A DNA stretch of 64,000 nt, from NCBI GenBank assembly GCA_905221605.1, contig CAJNDS010002301.1, positions 310,462 through 374,461 of the forward strand. The letters are read 5' to 3'. Shown here in pieces: positions 10,796 through 21,260 of the stretch. This stretch comes from Symbiodinium natans. Its lineage: Eukaryota; Sar; Dinophyceae; Suessiales; Symbiodiniaceae. The first letter of the stretch is position 1, and the number at the start of each line of letters is the position of its first letter. A program made the translations under genes and the position numbers. The notes under the pieces are model-generated. The model saw only the letters and a program-made list of their open reading frames with translations, was not told where the DNA came from and made no database searches.

Positions 10796-13700
10796 CTAAT
10801 AACGACTCCGCTGGTCATACCGCGATGTCCAAAAATCACAAAACCTTGAATCTTTGGATTCAGGTTCGCAAGGGCGATCCTGAAACTTCCACATGGCATG
10901 GCAAAGTGGTGACTCGTTGGCACCTCGTGATGCGACCAAGCTTCCGTGCTCTGCCAACAACTGAAGCAACGCAACTGCTTCTGCTATATCTGCATCTGAT
11001 GGTCCTCACGACGATTCTTCGAGCTTGCACAACAGACACGGTAGTGAAGGAACCTGCCAGGAGTATGTGGCCTGGTGAGAACTCGAAGGATATGGCACGC
11101 AGTGGCCTGGGTTCAACATGCCCAAGCATCTTCACGAGTTTCTACCGAGCTCTTGGATGGACTGATTGAAAGCCCTGTGCTGGAAAAGGTTGGAAATCAT
11201 TCTTCTCCGCCAAGAGACCCGGACAGTAACTTCGGGGCACCTCGCAGTGCCCTGAGTTCAGCTCCCTCGATGTCCATCTTCCTAGCAGGTGTGCGCTGTC
11301 GTACTTGCTTGCCATGGTGTCGAGCCACAGGCTCACAAAACGAGCAAACTGTAAACTCCGAAAGCCAAGCGGCATCATACAAATATCTGAAAGCGAGCCG
11401 CCGAGACGGAAAGCCTGCGCCAAGGATATGGAGCACAGCATTGAGGAAAAAAAGGGCCCTGATTTCACTGCCACCTGCTCCTCTGCTATATCGTCGAGCC
11501 GACGTGCAGGGACAACGCTGGAAAATTCGACCTCAACTCGGCGGCAACATGTGGCCACCTGTGTCTCAGCATGTCGAAAACCGACCCCTTCGAGAGAACC
11601 AGGCCATTGCTGGCTGCAGCTCCTCCGCTGCAGCAGGAACCGTTTCCTCACAGAGGCGGTTGCAAAGCCAGTGTGAACTTGCTGAATTTTGTCACCTTAC
11701 TTCGCTGCGGCCCATGCAGTCCTCACTGCTTCGGATCATGGTGCTGTTGCCAGCGTCGAACCTGGAATGCTCTGACATACGATCGCTTCATGAAGAGATG
11801 CGCGCAGAGCAGGAGCACGCAGGAGGGGATTCCGGAGGGCATGCCGAGTTGGGGAGGCTCACTTCGCTTCGCCTTGGATCTCCAGTCTTTCAGAGTTCTC
11901 TTCTCAGCCGTTTTTCTTCTCATCCCGATGTGCTGTGAACCCTATTTTCCGCAAGTGGACGGGAATCGAGAGGACAAACAGGCGCGGTGGATCTAGGCTT
12001 GCGGTATGATTGGCGACTCAAGACAGGGTGTGACAGGCCGGCACACTGTTTTTCCGAAATGTGCCAGCCAGCGTCCACTACCCTGGCACTGGGATTCGGC
12101 TTTGGCTGAGAGTATGTCGGGTAATTGAGCTTCTCAGGCTTTTCATGAAAGGTTGGTTTGCCGACAGAGTCCTCTTTGAGGGATGGTGGGGCAGAGTTCC
12201 ATGCAATTTGAAGTCAAGTGTTGTGGGGACAGAAGGGTAATTAACACCGGTGCCATAAGCGAGACCCCCCGACGCCCTAATGAGGCCCTAGTGCAGCCTG
12301 GCTTCGGGTTCCGTCTCAGCTGCACAGTTCCAGCCTCTTCATCGACAGCAGCTGGTGAGATGGCCACTTTGCCGAAGCCCAGTGTGGTGTCCTTGCCAAC
12401 TGCAACTGCTCTGACTACTCGGCATGGGCTGCTTACTATGCCAATGCAGTCAAAAGAGAAGACTCTTCCAGATGCTGTCGTCGTTTCGCGGGGCTGCGGC
12501 AAACTGAGGGAAGCGTGCAACATGAGCAGATTGGATGGCTCGGGCTCCACGGCAATGACCCGATGACCCATTGAAGCAAAAAGAAGCGTGCACGCGCCGA
12601 TGTTGGCACCAAGGTCGATGACGATGCAGCCGCTTCCAGCAGCGTGCCAGTGTTGCGGGCTTAGGTGCGACGCAGGCGGGGGAAGGAGTTCTGCAGATAA
12701 AGCGCATTCCGACCACTGGCCCTGGTTGAGAATCCGCTTGTCCACTAAGCTTCCCCCCAGCCAGGACCCCACAGATTCTGGCTGACGTATGCAGATGCGA
12801 TACTCCCAGCCCAAGGCACGGGCCTTTGTGAGAAACGTGCCTGGTGGACAGGTCCCTCGCAAGCTGAGTGCTTCCTGCAGTCGGTGCAGAATATGCCATA
12901 GGCTGGCAGGTTTTGGGGCTTCCGTCAGGGCCATGTGCTGCAGGAGCTCCAGCGAGACTTTGGCAGCCTCCATCTGTGCAGCAAGCCTCTCCCCAGGCTG
13001 GATCACAAGGTGCTCCTGTGACGAGGCGGCCTCGGCCGCTTGCCGGGCCACGGCTGCAACGGCGGCCTCCATCTTTCCGCAGAGCTCTTCCAAGGCCTCG
13101 AGCACCAGCGCATCTTTCCCAACTTCCGTGCCTCCAGAGCTGTTGACCGAAGCCGGCAGGCTGCAGCCGGCATCGTCGGCGGCATGCGCCAAGAGGAGGA
13201 AGACAGGCCATCCGCTGAGCACTGCCGCCGGCCAAGGCATCCGGAGCACCTGCTCAGCTGCGGCAGCGCGGGTGCCGCTGCAGGTGGCGCTCTGCAGCAG
13301 TTGGAGCGCGATGATGCCGAGCTCGCATTCTGCGGCAAGGAGGGCTGACATCTCCTCTGAAATCTCTCCATGCTCTCTCAGAGGGGTATCCAGCACATCA
13401 CTGGGCTGGTGAGCCAGGACCCAGCTGACCAGGTAGTTTCGCTGCCGAACCCAGAAAGGGCCATTGACGTCTTGCGTTACATTCATGGGGCTGGTTGTGA
13501 CCCAGCATTCCTCCTCAACGTCATGCAGCAAGCCGTCTCCGTGAATTACGCTCCCTGGAAATGCGCAACATCTTGAGCGCACGTTATCGCCACCACAAGT
13601 TTGAAACCCTTCTCGTCTGCAACATTGCGACAGGCTGTCCACTCGTCTCCAGCATGGTGCCGGTTCTGTGGGCTCAAAGACCGAGTCAATGTCTGTGACC

Positions 13701-13855
13701 GTCCACGGTGCCACTCGCGGGAGCGAAGTGGGCAGCCAGTGCACTGGCCCGCAGCTACCGATCACCAGGAAGGCCAGCCTTAGTGTCAACGTGAGCCCAG
13801 CCTTTTTGTTCCTTGCGGCGGCTGCGAGTGGAATGGGTCGCGGGCTAGCAACCAC
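10796..13855 (-). CDS. FkbM-family SAM-dependent methyltransferase with long N-terminal extension
   Basis: FkbM-type enzymes transfer a methyl group from S-adenosylmethionine, usually to a sugar or polyketide oxygen. Exon 1 (13855-12326) encodes a hydrophobic N-terminal segment (about residues 24-36, signal or anchor), a cysteine-rich part, a long Ala-rich helical region, then the SAM site VIDLGANIGACTLLFASMGH and VIAVEPEP. Small exons carry the rest: 11558 to about 11475 (RRLDDIAEE), 11281-11219 (KMDIEGAELRALRGA, the family's second signature), 11106-11054 (AISFEFSPGH) and 11004-10796 (AVALLQLLAEHG, ending FWTSRYDQRSRY and TAG). The last three joins match in phase (2, then 1). The exon 2/3 join is unresolved and a tiny exon may be missing there. 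There is no in-frame ATG at the 5' end of the open frame, so an upstream start exon is likely. Substrate unknown. Confidence 0.85.
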
Positions 13856-15067
13856 ACAAGCCCTACCAGTAAGGCCCTAATTTGCCGGTGCAAAGGCGGA
13901 CGCCACTTCCGCCTCTAATGGACGAGACATTCACGTCTATCGCTCAAAATCTGGATATGTATAGATGTACACACACACACACACACTTGCGTTTATGTCT
14001 ATGTGCGCTTGCACAGATGATACGTCGTATGCTTTCTTTCAGGACATGTTCAACCTAGACTCCAAACACAATGTTTATCAGCAGTTGAAAACTAGTTCAG
14101 CCATGCAGGCGCATCATTGCTGTTGAGAGCGCGCTTTTGCTTGCACAGCAAGTGACACATTATGGATGCATGGTGGCAGCAGCTTTTTGGTGGCATTTGC
14201 TTGTCTCACCTCCACGTTTCATACCTGCCTGGTCTGCCTGGTCGAAAGATCGTTATTTCTCTGCTACTTGCGTGCTATCCAGGAATGCCGTCGTTCCCAC
14301 CATATAGGAAACGCTTCGGGAACATGTGCAGGTTTGTCAAGTCTAAGACATGTCGAACACATGTTCCACAAAAGAAACCGACGAATGCATTCAGGTCTTG
14401 CCGGTCACTTTTGCGCTTCTCCCAGAAGGGTTGCGTCATGATGCGCTTTGCTTAATTGCTTTGGATGTTCAGCGTAGACACACGATGCAATTACACACAC
14501 AGACATGCGTCAGCTGTGCCAGGCAGCTTGGCCCACCATGCCATGCGAATCTTTCTGTTGCATGCTCATGGATAAGAGAACAATCTGAGCCGACAAGCTC
14601 TTCAAGGCACCTTCTGAGATCCTTGCTGAAGTTGACAAAATCGGCCGGTATGCTTTGTGTCGGGCTGCTATGGCTAAGGAGAGTTCTCTGCCTCCCTACT
14701 CTTCCGGTGGAAATCCAGCACGCTGTGCAGTCGGTTCCTAGGGCGGGGTGTTGGCTTCTTTCCAGCCCCAGCCTCTGAAGAGTGCTGGGATCCGCCGCGT
14801 GAAAAACACATCTCATTTGTATCCTCACGCCTATGAGAATTGGCTGTACAGAAATGTGGGGCGAGTCGGTTGCCGGCTCGCCCGGGAGTCACCTCCTCAC
14901 TTTTGCCCAACCTGGCCAGCCCATCGGCCCACCATGACTTGGCACATCGTTTCTCTTCTTGCACCAGGCGCCTTCTTCCTCGTCATCAGACTCCAGACCT
15001 TAGCGCGCAAGGACCCTTGCGTCCAGCATCTTCCCTCCCTTCATCTCAATTTCATCTAAGTCTACCA
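13856..15067. other. Unassigned intergenic stretch
   Basis: Contains a short (AC)n tract at 13970-13986. Open frames at 14160-14780 and 14670-14960 show no family resemblance, and no splice-consistent gene was found. Confidence 0.45.
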
Positions 15068-18000
15068 TCACTCCGCTGCCCAAGACGAGGAGCCGCCAAA
15101 TTTGTTGGCACCAGCCAGGCTCTTTAGTCCGTCTTGACCTTTGTGTGTGTTAGCGTTGGGTCTCTGGGATGCACTGCTCCGACTCAAGAGAGGCCCCTGA
15201 CGTGGAGGCACCTTGGCCGTGGCCTTAGGCTTGGCCTGCAACGTGCTCACACATGACCTTGCTTTACAGCCTTTTTGTGCCACACTCCAACAGTTGTGCC
15301 TTGGGCTTTGCGTTCGGCACAGAGTCGGGTCGCCCAACCACGGCCTGGGGGACCTTGAAACTCTGACTCTGCTTCTCGGATCTCCCCGGCTGCGCAGTGT
15401 GAGTAGGCACCGCCAGGCGTGTTCCAAGGTCGATGCAGCCTTGGCTGTAGCCTTTGCGGCCACCGCGCCAGCCCCCCCAGCTGCCGCGCCTGTGCCCGCA
15501 TGAAGACTTTGAGAATGAGGCGACGCACTGAAGGCCCTGACGGCCCTAGACCCACAGAGGGGCCCTCAAAAATGAGTGCGTGGCTGCTCTGAACTTGGGT
15601 CACCTCCCCAAAGCCGCAAACAACAGAGAGAAGGGCGAACCGAAGGGGGGAAACTGAAGGAATGACCTCCATATTCGCCCCTACAAACGAGAGAAGGAGG
15701 AGCTTGGTGCAGAACTCTGCCTTGGCCAAGGCCTTCTCCTTCTTCCGCCTCTCGGCCTCGCGCTGTTTCTCCTGATTGGCCTGCAAGGATCCCAAGAGCA
15801 CGGATTCTCCCTCCATTTGATCCCAAGGGACTCAGGAAAACCGAAAGAGAAACTTTAAAAACAATTCGCTGTGTGTCCTTCTCTATGGCCAAGGATCGCT
15901 CCTGTTTCGCAGGCTCCGTGCAGACAAGCAGTGGCAACGGCTAACCTCCCGTTATCCCCATTCCACGCCCAAGCCTGGATGGCTTCCCAAGTCTCGGCAT
16001 CAAAGTGACGGGCAAATTCCCGAGCCGACTCGGCAAGCTCTTTTGCTTGAGCCTGGCAGCCATCTGGCAACTGTGGCGTAGTTTGTTCTCCTTCCCCCAA
16101 CCTCCGTGACCCCGAGATGTTGAGCAACTGCTGTCAATGTGCATGCCTGGCAGAGGGTACCATACGGCGACATGTGCTGACCAGCGGCCCTGCGCATGCC
16201 CCCCGGAATACATGGAGCTTGGAAGCCAGCATAGGACAGCACCGGCGCATCCTCCCAGAAAGCATCAGAGCCCAGAGGGTGGGACGTCGAGCTACTCGCC
16301 TGGCCTCTGCTTGGGGTCGTGGAGCTGGTCTGGGCCGAGGGGCTGGTGCCGGGGCCTCAAGAACAAAATTTGTCTCGCCACAACTACTTATGACTTAGCA
16401 GAGGATCCATGGTGAAATCTTGAGCTTCTCAGGACCTCTCCAGGCTTTGTTGCGCTTCAGCTGCCTCGGTCCTCACCTGCGCTTGAACCCGTTCATGAAG
16501 CGGCTTGTGCCAGAACATGTAGCTTCACCATGCCTGGGCAGCGACCTGCGCTTGTCGCAATGCTGCAGGTGCAACGGCTACTGCCTTTGGAGGGTATCCT
16601 GCACAAGCCAGTCAAGACCTGTCAAGACCTGCAAGAGGGGGAACTGCGAAAAGACACTCCGCGCCTCCAGCAGGAGAGGCCTCGATGCCAAGGGAAGATA
16701 TAGATGCACAGCCAGTGGAGACAAGCACTGGCAAGAAAAGGAAGGCCTTTGAACTAACGCTCGGATTCGTTGGTCTTGCAGGTGCCTTGGAGGCTGCAGT
16801 GAAGATCGCAGCTGGACAACCGCAGCGTCTCTGCCGCGCCTTGCTTGCCACAGCACGGGCTCGAGAAGCTCGTGCCTCCGCGGCAAGGGCAGCTGCCCCC
16901 CTGGCAGTGGAGCTTGGAAACCAGAGTCAAGGAGTGCCTTGTTTCGTTGCAAAGGCACGAGCTTTACATGAGCAAGGGTTCTACTAGCTAAAACATCCCC
17001 CCCTCCCCCCCCCCCCCTCAATCAGAATCCAGAATCGCAACACTCGCCCTTGCGCGCTTCTTTGCGCTGCGGATCGCTGCAGCCAAACACGAGCACCGAT
17101 GCACCTCTCTTTCTCGTCGACGACCGGTGCCACGGCCGCTTCTGCTCTGCGGAGCTGCTGCTCTTCCACGACGGCCCTGGCATTATTTATGATCAAAAAG
17201 GTAGAAAGAAGAAAAGCCAAGCAAAAGAGACACGCGCACACACACACACACACACACAAAAAAAAAAAAAAGATATAAGTACACAGCGAAAGAGAAGAGT
17301 GTAGCTCTGTAGCTGTTCTGTTCCACGCCTCACTTTCTCCACCTTCGCCTTGCTGTCTTCGAACGAGCGCTTGAGAACTTTAATCTCGTCCACGGTGAGC
17401 CTCGCTGGGTGCGCCGGGGTCGGACTGCTCTGTTCGACGTGACTATGGGCCACACTCTTCGCCCCTTCAGCTTGGTGCCCCACATCTTCTTCCCCTTCTC
17501 CCATCCTCTTGCTTACAGAAGAGAGGCTGTGGCACGCGAAAAGGGGTAACTGAAAGGACATGCTCAGATCCAAACGCTCGTAGTCTTTGCGGATGTCCTG
17601 CACGTGATGCAAGGGACAACAAGGGCTTTGTCAGGCAGCTTCCGGCTTGGCTCAGCTGCAGCTAGCTGGCTCGTTGCCTCAAACGCTTTCTCCGCCTTCG
17701 TCACGTCCTGCCTTGCCTGGGCTTGGGCCCGTTTAACACGCCCTTGCAAAAAGCCGGCATCAGGGGCCTTTAGGGTTTAGGGTTTAGGGTTTAGGGTTTA
17801 GATGAGCCTCAGGGCCTCAGGGCCCTGGCTCGGCGAACGTGCGCCGGATCGTCTCTCGTTGCTGCTGCCTGGGGCAACGCAGGCTCGTAGAGGATTCTTG
17901 GCACACCCTGTTCCGGGACTGGGCACTTGGGCACTTTTCAAAATTTAGTGTGTCACTGTGCACCTCAAGGCCAGTCAGCAGGTCTTGGAGCTTGCTTCTT

Positions 18001-18557
18001 TTCGCCTCCGCACCTGACAATCCCAGAGAGATTTGCGCTCCCAACCTCGAGCCTAGGACACATGGGCCTTTGGTGCTGTCATCAATTGACTTCAGTTGCC
18101 CCTGTAAGAACCTCAGCCAGCATTGCAGGAATCAATTTCTGTGGCCTTTTGAGCACTGGGCGCCACACTCCTTGGCCACCTTCTTCTCGAAAGATGCCAC
18201 ACCATCTGTCCTCACAGCCTGGATGCGCAATATGAAGGTGCAATCACTGTGGTGCTCTGGACCTGCACGGGGCCTGCAGCTGCTCGAACAGAGCCTTCTT
18301 AGCATCCGTCTCGGTGGAGAGGATTGCGGCCTGAAGTCCAGGCGTCATGAGCAGTGAGCAGTGAGCCGACACCACCAGCCAAATGCCTGCTCATCATCGG
18401 GGCTCTTGATGCCTTTCACATGCTCCACCTGATCAAAAATGCTGCTTCGACTTTTGCTGCCCAGAAAGGTTTGGCAGGCTTCTTGGACCCTCCTTGCCTC
18501 CTTCAGCCGGGAGATAAGTCCACAAAGCGACAGCTCGGCGATTCCAAGCGGGGCCAT
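15068..18557 (-). CDS. Many-exon coiled-coil protein with Ala/Lys/Pro-rich tail
   Basis: Function unknown. A chain of short exons encodes charged helical sequence. Starting at ATG 18557: 18557-18387 (ISRLKEARRVQEACQTFLGS), 18330-18274 (TETDAKKALFEQLQ), 18218-18180 (DGVASFEKK), 18101-18068 (GQLKSIDDSTK), and from 18052 (GAEAKRSKLQDLLTGLE). Junction phases agree from one exon to the next; the first and fourth introns use GC donors. Further blocks with the same character lie near 17740-17610 (QARQDVTKAEKAFEATSQLA), 17400-17330 (DEIKVLKRSFEDSKAKVEKV), 17190-17100 (VVEEQQLRRAEAAVAP), 16070-15960 (AKELAESAREFARHFDAETW) and 15790-15680 (QREAERRKKEKALAKAEF). The last exons are Ala/Lys/Pro-rich and end at 15068 (KFGGSSSWAAE). 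Coiled coils suggest a scaffold or cytoskeletal role, but this is inference. The middle exon borders are not fixed. Confidence 0.6.
17236..17271. repeat. (CA)n followed by an A run
   Basis: A CACACA tract passes directly into about 13 A residues. It lies in an intron of the coiled-coil gene. Confidence 0.9.
17769..17800. repeat. Interstitial TTTAGGG telomere-type repeat
   Basis: About four head-to-tail copies of TTTAGGG, the telomere unit of plants and dinoflagellates, lie inside an intron of the coiled-coil gene, far from any visible chromosome end. Confidence 0.92.
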
Positions 18558-19179
18558 CGCGCGCGAATGAGAAGCTGAGCAGATTCCCTGGGGGCTCCAA
18601 AAGTGAATGTGAAGAGGCTTCGGCTGCCTGTCCGGATGCACAGCTTTCACGGGCCAAAATCGCTGCTGTCCAAGATGAAGAAGCACTTGCAAGGAATGCC
18701 GTCGCTCATGGCTCTCACCCAGGTTCTCGGCCGAAGAGTTTCAACGCCGGTTTGCACAACGAATGTCGGCTGGGGAAACGTGATGTCTCGTGATGTAACG
18801 GGATATGTAAACAGGTGACACGGGGGCAGCCGTGATGCGAGCTCAAGGCTCGCCTCAAAGGCCGTCAAACCTAGCTAGAAGAGCCAATCTCACCACGAGA
18901 CTAGCACGAGAAACTTGTCAGCCATGAACCTTCAAAGCACCGAGGAGGAAAGCTGCGCGCAATAGTGTTACGGCGCCTGCCTTTTCTTGCGGAAGAGAGG
19001 TTGTTGCCCACCTCCGCTGTGTGGCAACACAGTTCGATTCTGAAGCACGGCCGTTGCTTCCCTCTACCCTCGTGCAAGGACCGCTGAGGTTGCAGGGCAC
19101 GCCCAGCTTTCAGGTGTTGCCAAGTCTGGCTCGGCTTTCTGCCGGGGCGATCTTGCTTGTGATGGGGTCGTTGACCCAC

Positions 19180-19965
19180 CGCCCACTCAATAAGATAGAA
19201 AGTTGTCTACAGGAAATTGACCACCTGTCCAACGAAAAAAGCGAAAGAAACCAAAAGCACAGATAAGACAGAACCATTGAACAGAACGACATTGAAAGAC
19301 TTCTCATAAAGTGAAAAAAGATGAAGAGACAAGTAAACAAGACAATGAGTCCTGCATTTTATTTGGTACAGCTTTTAACATAACATATTGGCACAAGAAC
19401 TATATGTAAAGGAGCCAGTAATCCACATGCTTCTAATGCATTATCTGGATGTGAGAAAGAAGTGAAGCCGAAATGAATTTTGAAGAAGATATAGTAGAGA
19501 ATTGATATCTTTCCACAGAAACCTTTACCAATAACGAAAGGAAAATGCTATTTTGCTATTAGTGGAATTCCTTAAAGGATGAGTAGAAGATAGAAGATGT
19601 AGATTGAAATGTGAAAATGCACAAAGAATACATGTAAATTGAAAATGAAAAACAAAGAACCTGATTAATGTAAATATAATGTCCTCCGTAAAACCATTCT
19701 ATAAAGATGGAAATGGAGATATTAACTTTGTAATTACTGTAACTCCTCATCAACTCATTTGTCCTAGAGAGGTAAGACGTAACCCATAATTCATATGAAG
19801 TATCTGTATTGCAAGAATATGAAGCATAAGATATAGCTCTTCCAAGATGAAGAATTATAAATAGAAAGACAATTGATGCACCATTAGTAAACACCATCCA
19901 TAATGTAATTTCTTTAATTAAAAGAAAAGTGAAACACGTGCTAAAAGCCTCGGTTTTTTCGAGCA
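19180..19965 (-). pseudogene. cob: Nuclear copy of mitochondrial cytochrome b (NUMT), decayed
   Basis: Base composition drops abruptly to strongly AT-rich here, unlike the flanks. On the minus strand the order of cytochrome b landmarks is kept: NGASIVFLFIILHLGRAI near 19870-19810 (family form: HANGAS then IGRGLYYGS), IEWFYGGHYI near 19690-19660 (family: WIWGGYSV), PLHIV near 19413-19400 (family: PPHIVPEWY), NAGLIVLF near 19350, and a hydrophobic C-terminal segment with LDRWSISCRQ to about 19180. An in-frame stop and poor agreement between the first and middle landmarks show it is not functional. Dinoflagellate mitochondrial genomes carry many cob fragments, so transfer into the nucleus is the simplest origin. 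A mis-assembled organelle fragment is the alternative, but normal nuclear sequence flanks it on both sides. Confidence 0.75.
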
Positions 19966-21260
19966 AACTAGCGTCGGCTGCCCTATGCTGTGCTCCTTCG
20001 CCACAAACTATCCCGCACTCCATACATCTCGCACGCGGAACTTCCGAGTTTCGACACCAAAGAATCCCCCCTTAGTAATATTATACCGCAAATGAAATGC
20101 CCCTAGTTTGTGACTCTTTTTGAGCTCCCGGCTATACTGGGAATTTCCTCTGCGCTGGGTAGGTCCTCCACCTCCTAATAGGCGCATCCGCAGCAGGATT
20201 TGTCCCCTATACTCTTCATGACCCTCCCAGTCCTCATTCGGATGCGCAGCATCTTGACGAAAACCTGCCCATGCATGGTGTCCCTCAATCCCTGAGTCCA
20301 AGCCCGAAAATACCCAAAGCAAAGCCCTGAAAATACACCTGCCAGTAGGAGACGTCACACGCCTGTACGGGCAAACAAGTCATCAGGCTCGCTGTCGTTG
20401 GCAGCAGGCCGCGGCCTCAATTTGTGAACAAGTTGAGTTTTTGTTGCCGCCAATTGGTCAGCTGGGCTTTCCAAGTAATTAGTGTAAAGACCCACTTTAG
20501 AACCGCCCAAGCACTGCAGAAGCCTCTCAGAGGCAGCTCAAACTAAGCCAAAAAACCAGACACGACCAATCGTGGCGACCACCCCAAGCGCTGACGTTGC
20601 CGTGGTCTTACCCTAAGCAGGTGTGAGAGGGACCGGCATGCCAAAACACACACACACACACAACCACTGCTTGTGAGAGATGTGAGGAAACAAACAAAGA
20701 AACAACACCCAGCAGGCCGCAGGCGGGAACGCCTACTGCCGGGACAGACCGATAAGTGTGAGAATCACTGTGAGAACTGAAATTGGCTCATACAACGGGC
20801 CAGATGAGGGCACGGGAGCAGGGCTCAGGCATGTTTTTGGCTACCCGCACTGGCACGAGCGGGCATGAGATGCTGCAAAGTCCACATTCGTTTAGGGATT
20901 AGGAGTGTCAGGGGTTTAGGCTAGGGCTTAGGGTGTTGCTTAATGTTCTGAACCTGTGGGCTTGTCTGGGGCGCTGGCTCCAGGATTCGCGTCCCAACCT
21001 GTTGACGCTTGCGTCTGGATCGAATGATTAAAGGCCGGGGGGGCCGATGTACGTGATGGACTTTTCCACTTTCCTCCTCCCTGCTCGCGGGCGACTCACT
21101 TTTTTACGCTGCGCCGAGGAGTTCTTGTCGAGGAAACAGCTGCAATCCGACGTGTCACGTTCGGGATGCGCGGTGAAGTCCGTGAGGGGCAGGCGTGGCT
21201 GGGAGTGGTGATGTCCAGGAGCGTGAGCCGAGAGAGAGCATCTACGACAATCTGTGATTC
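19966..21260. other. Unassigned stretch between NUMT and the glycosyltransferase
   Basis: Holds a (CA)n tract at 20647-20662 and degenerate TTTAGGG-like sequence at about 20892-20935. 21028-21260 directly follows the glycosyltransferase stop and is probably its 3' UTR. No gene recognised. Confidence 0.45.

Noticed and set aside
16685-16987. Plus-strand frame of 100 codons rich in Ala and Arg
   Set aside because: It lies antisense within the coiled-coil gene, has no family match, and its composition can be explained as the complement of a helical Ala/Leu-rich frame.
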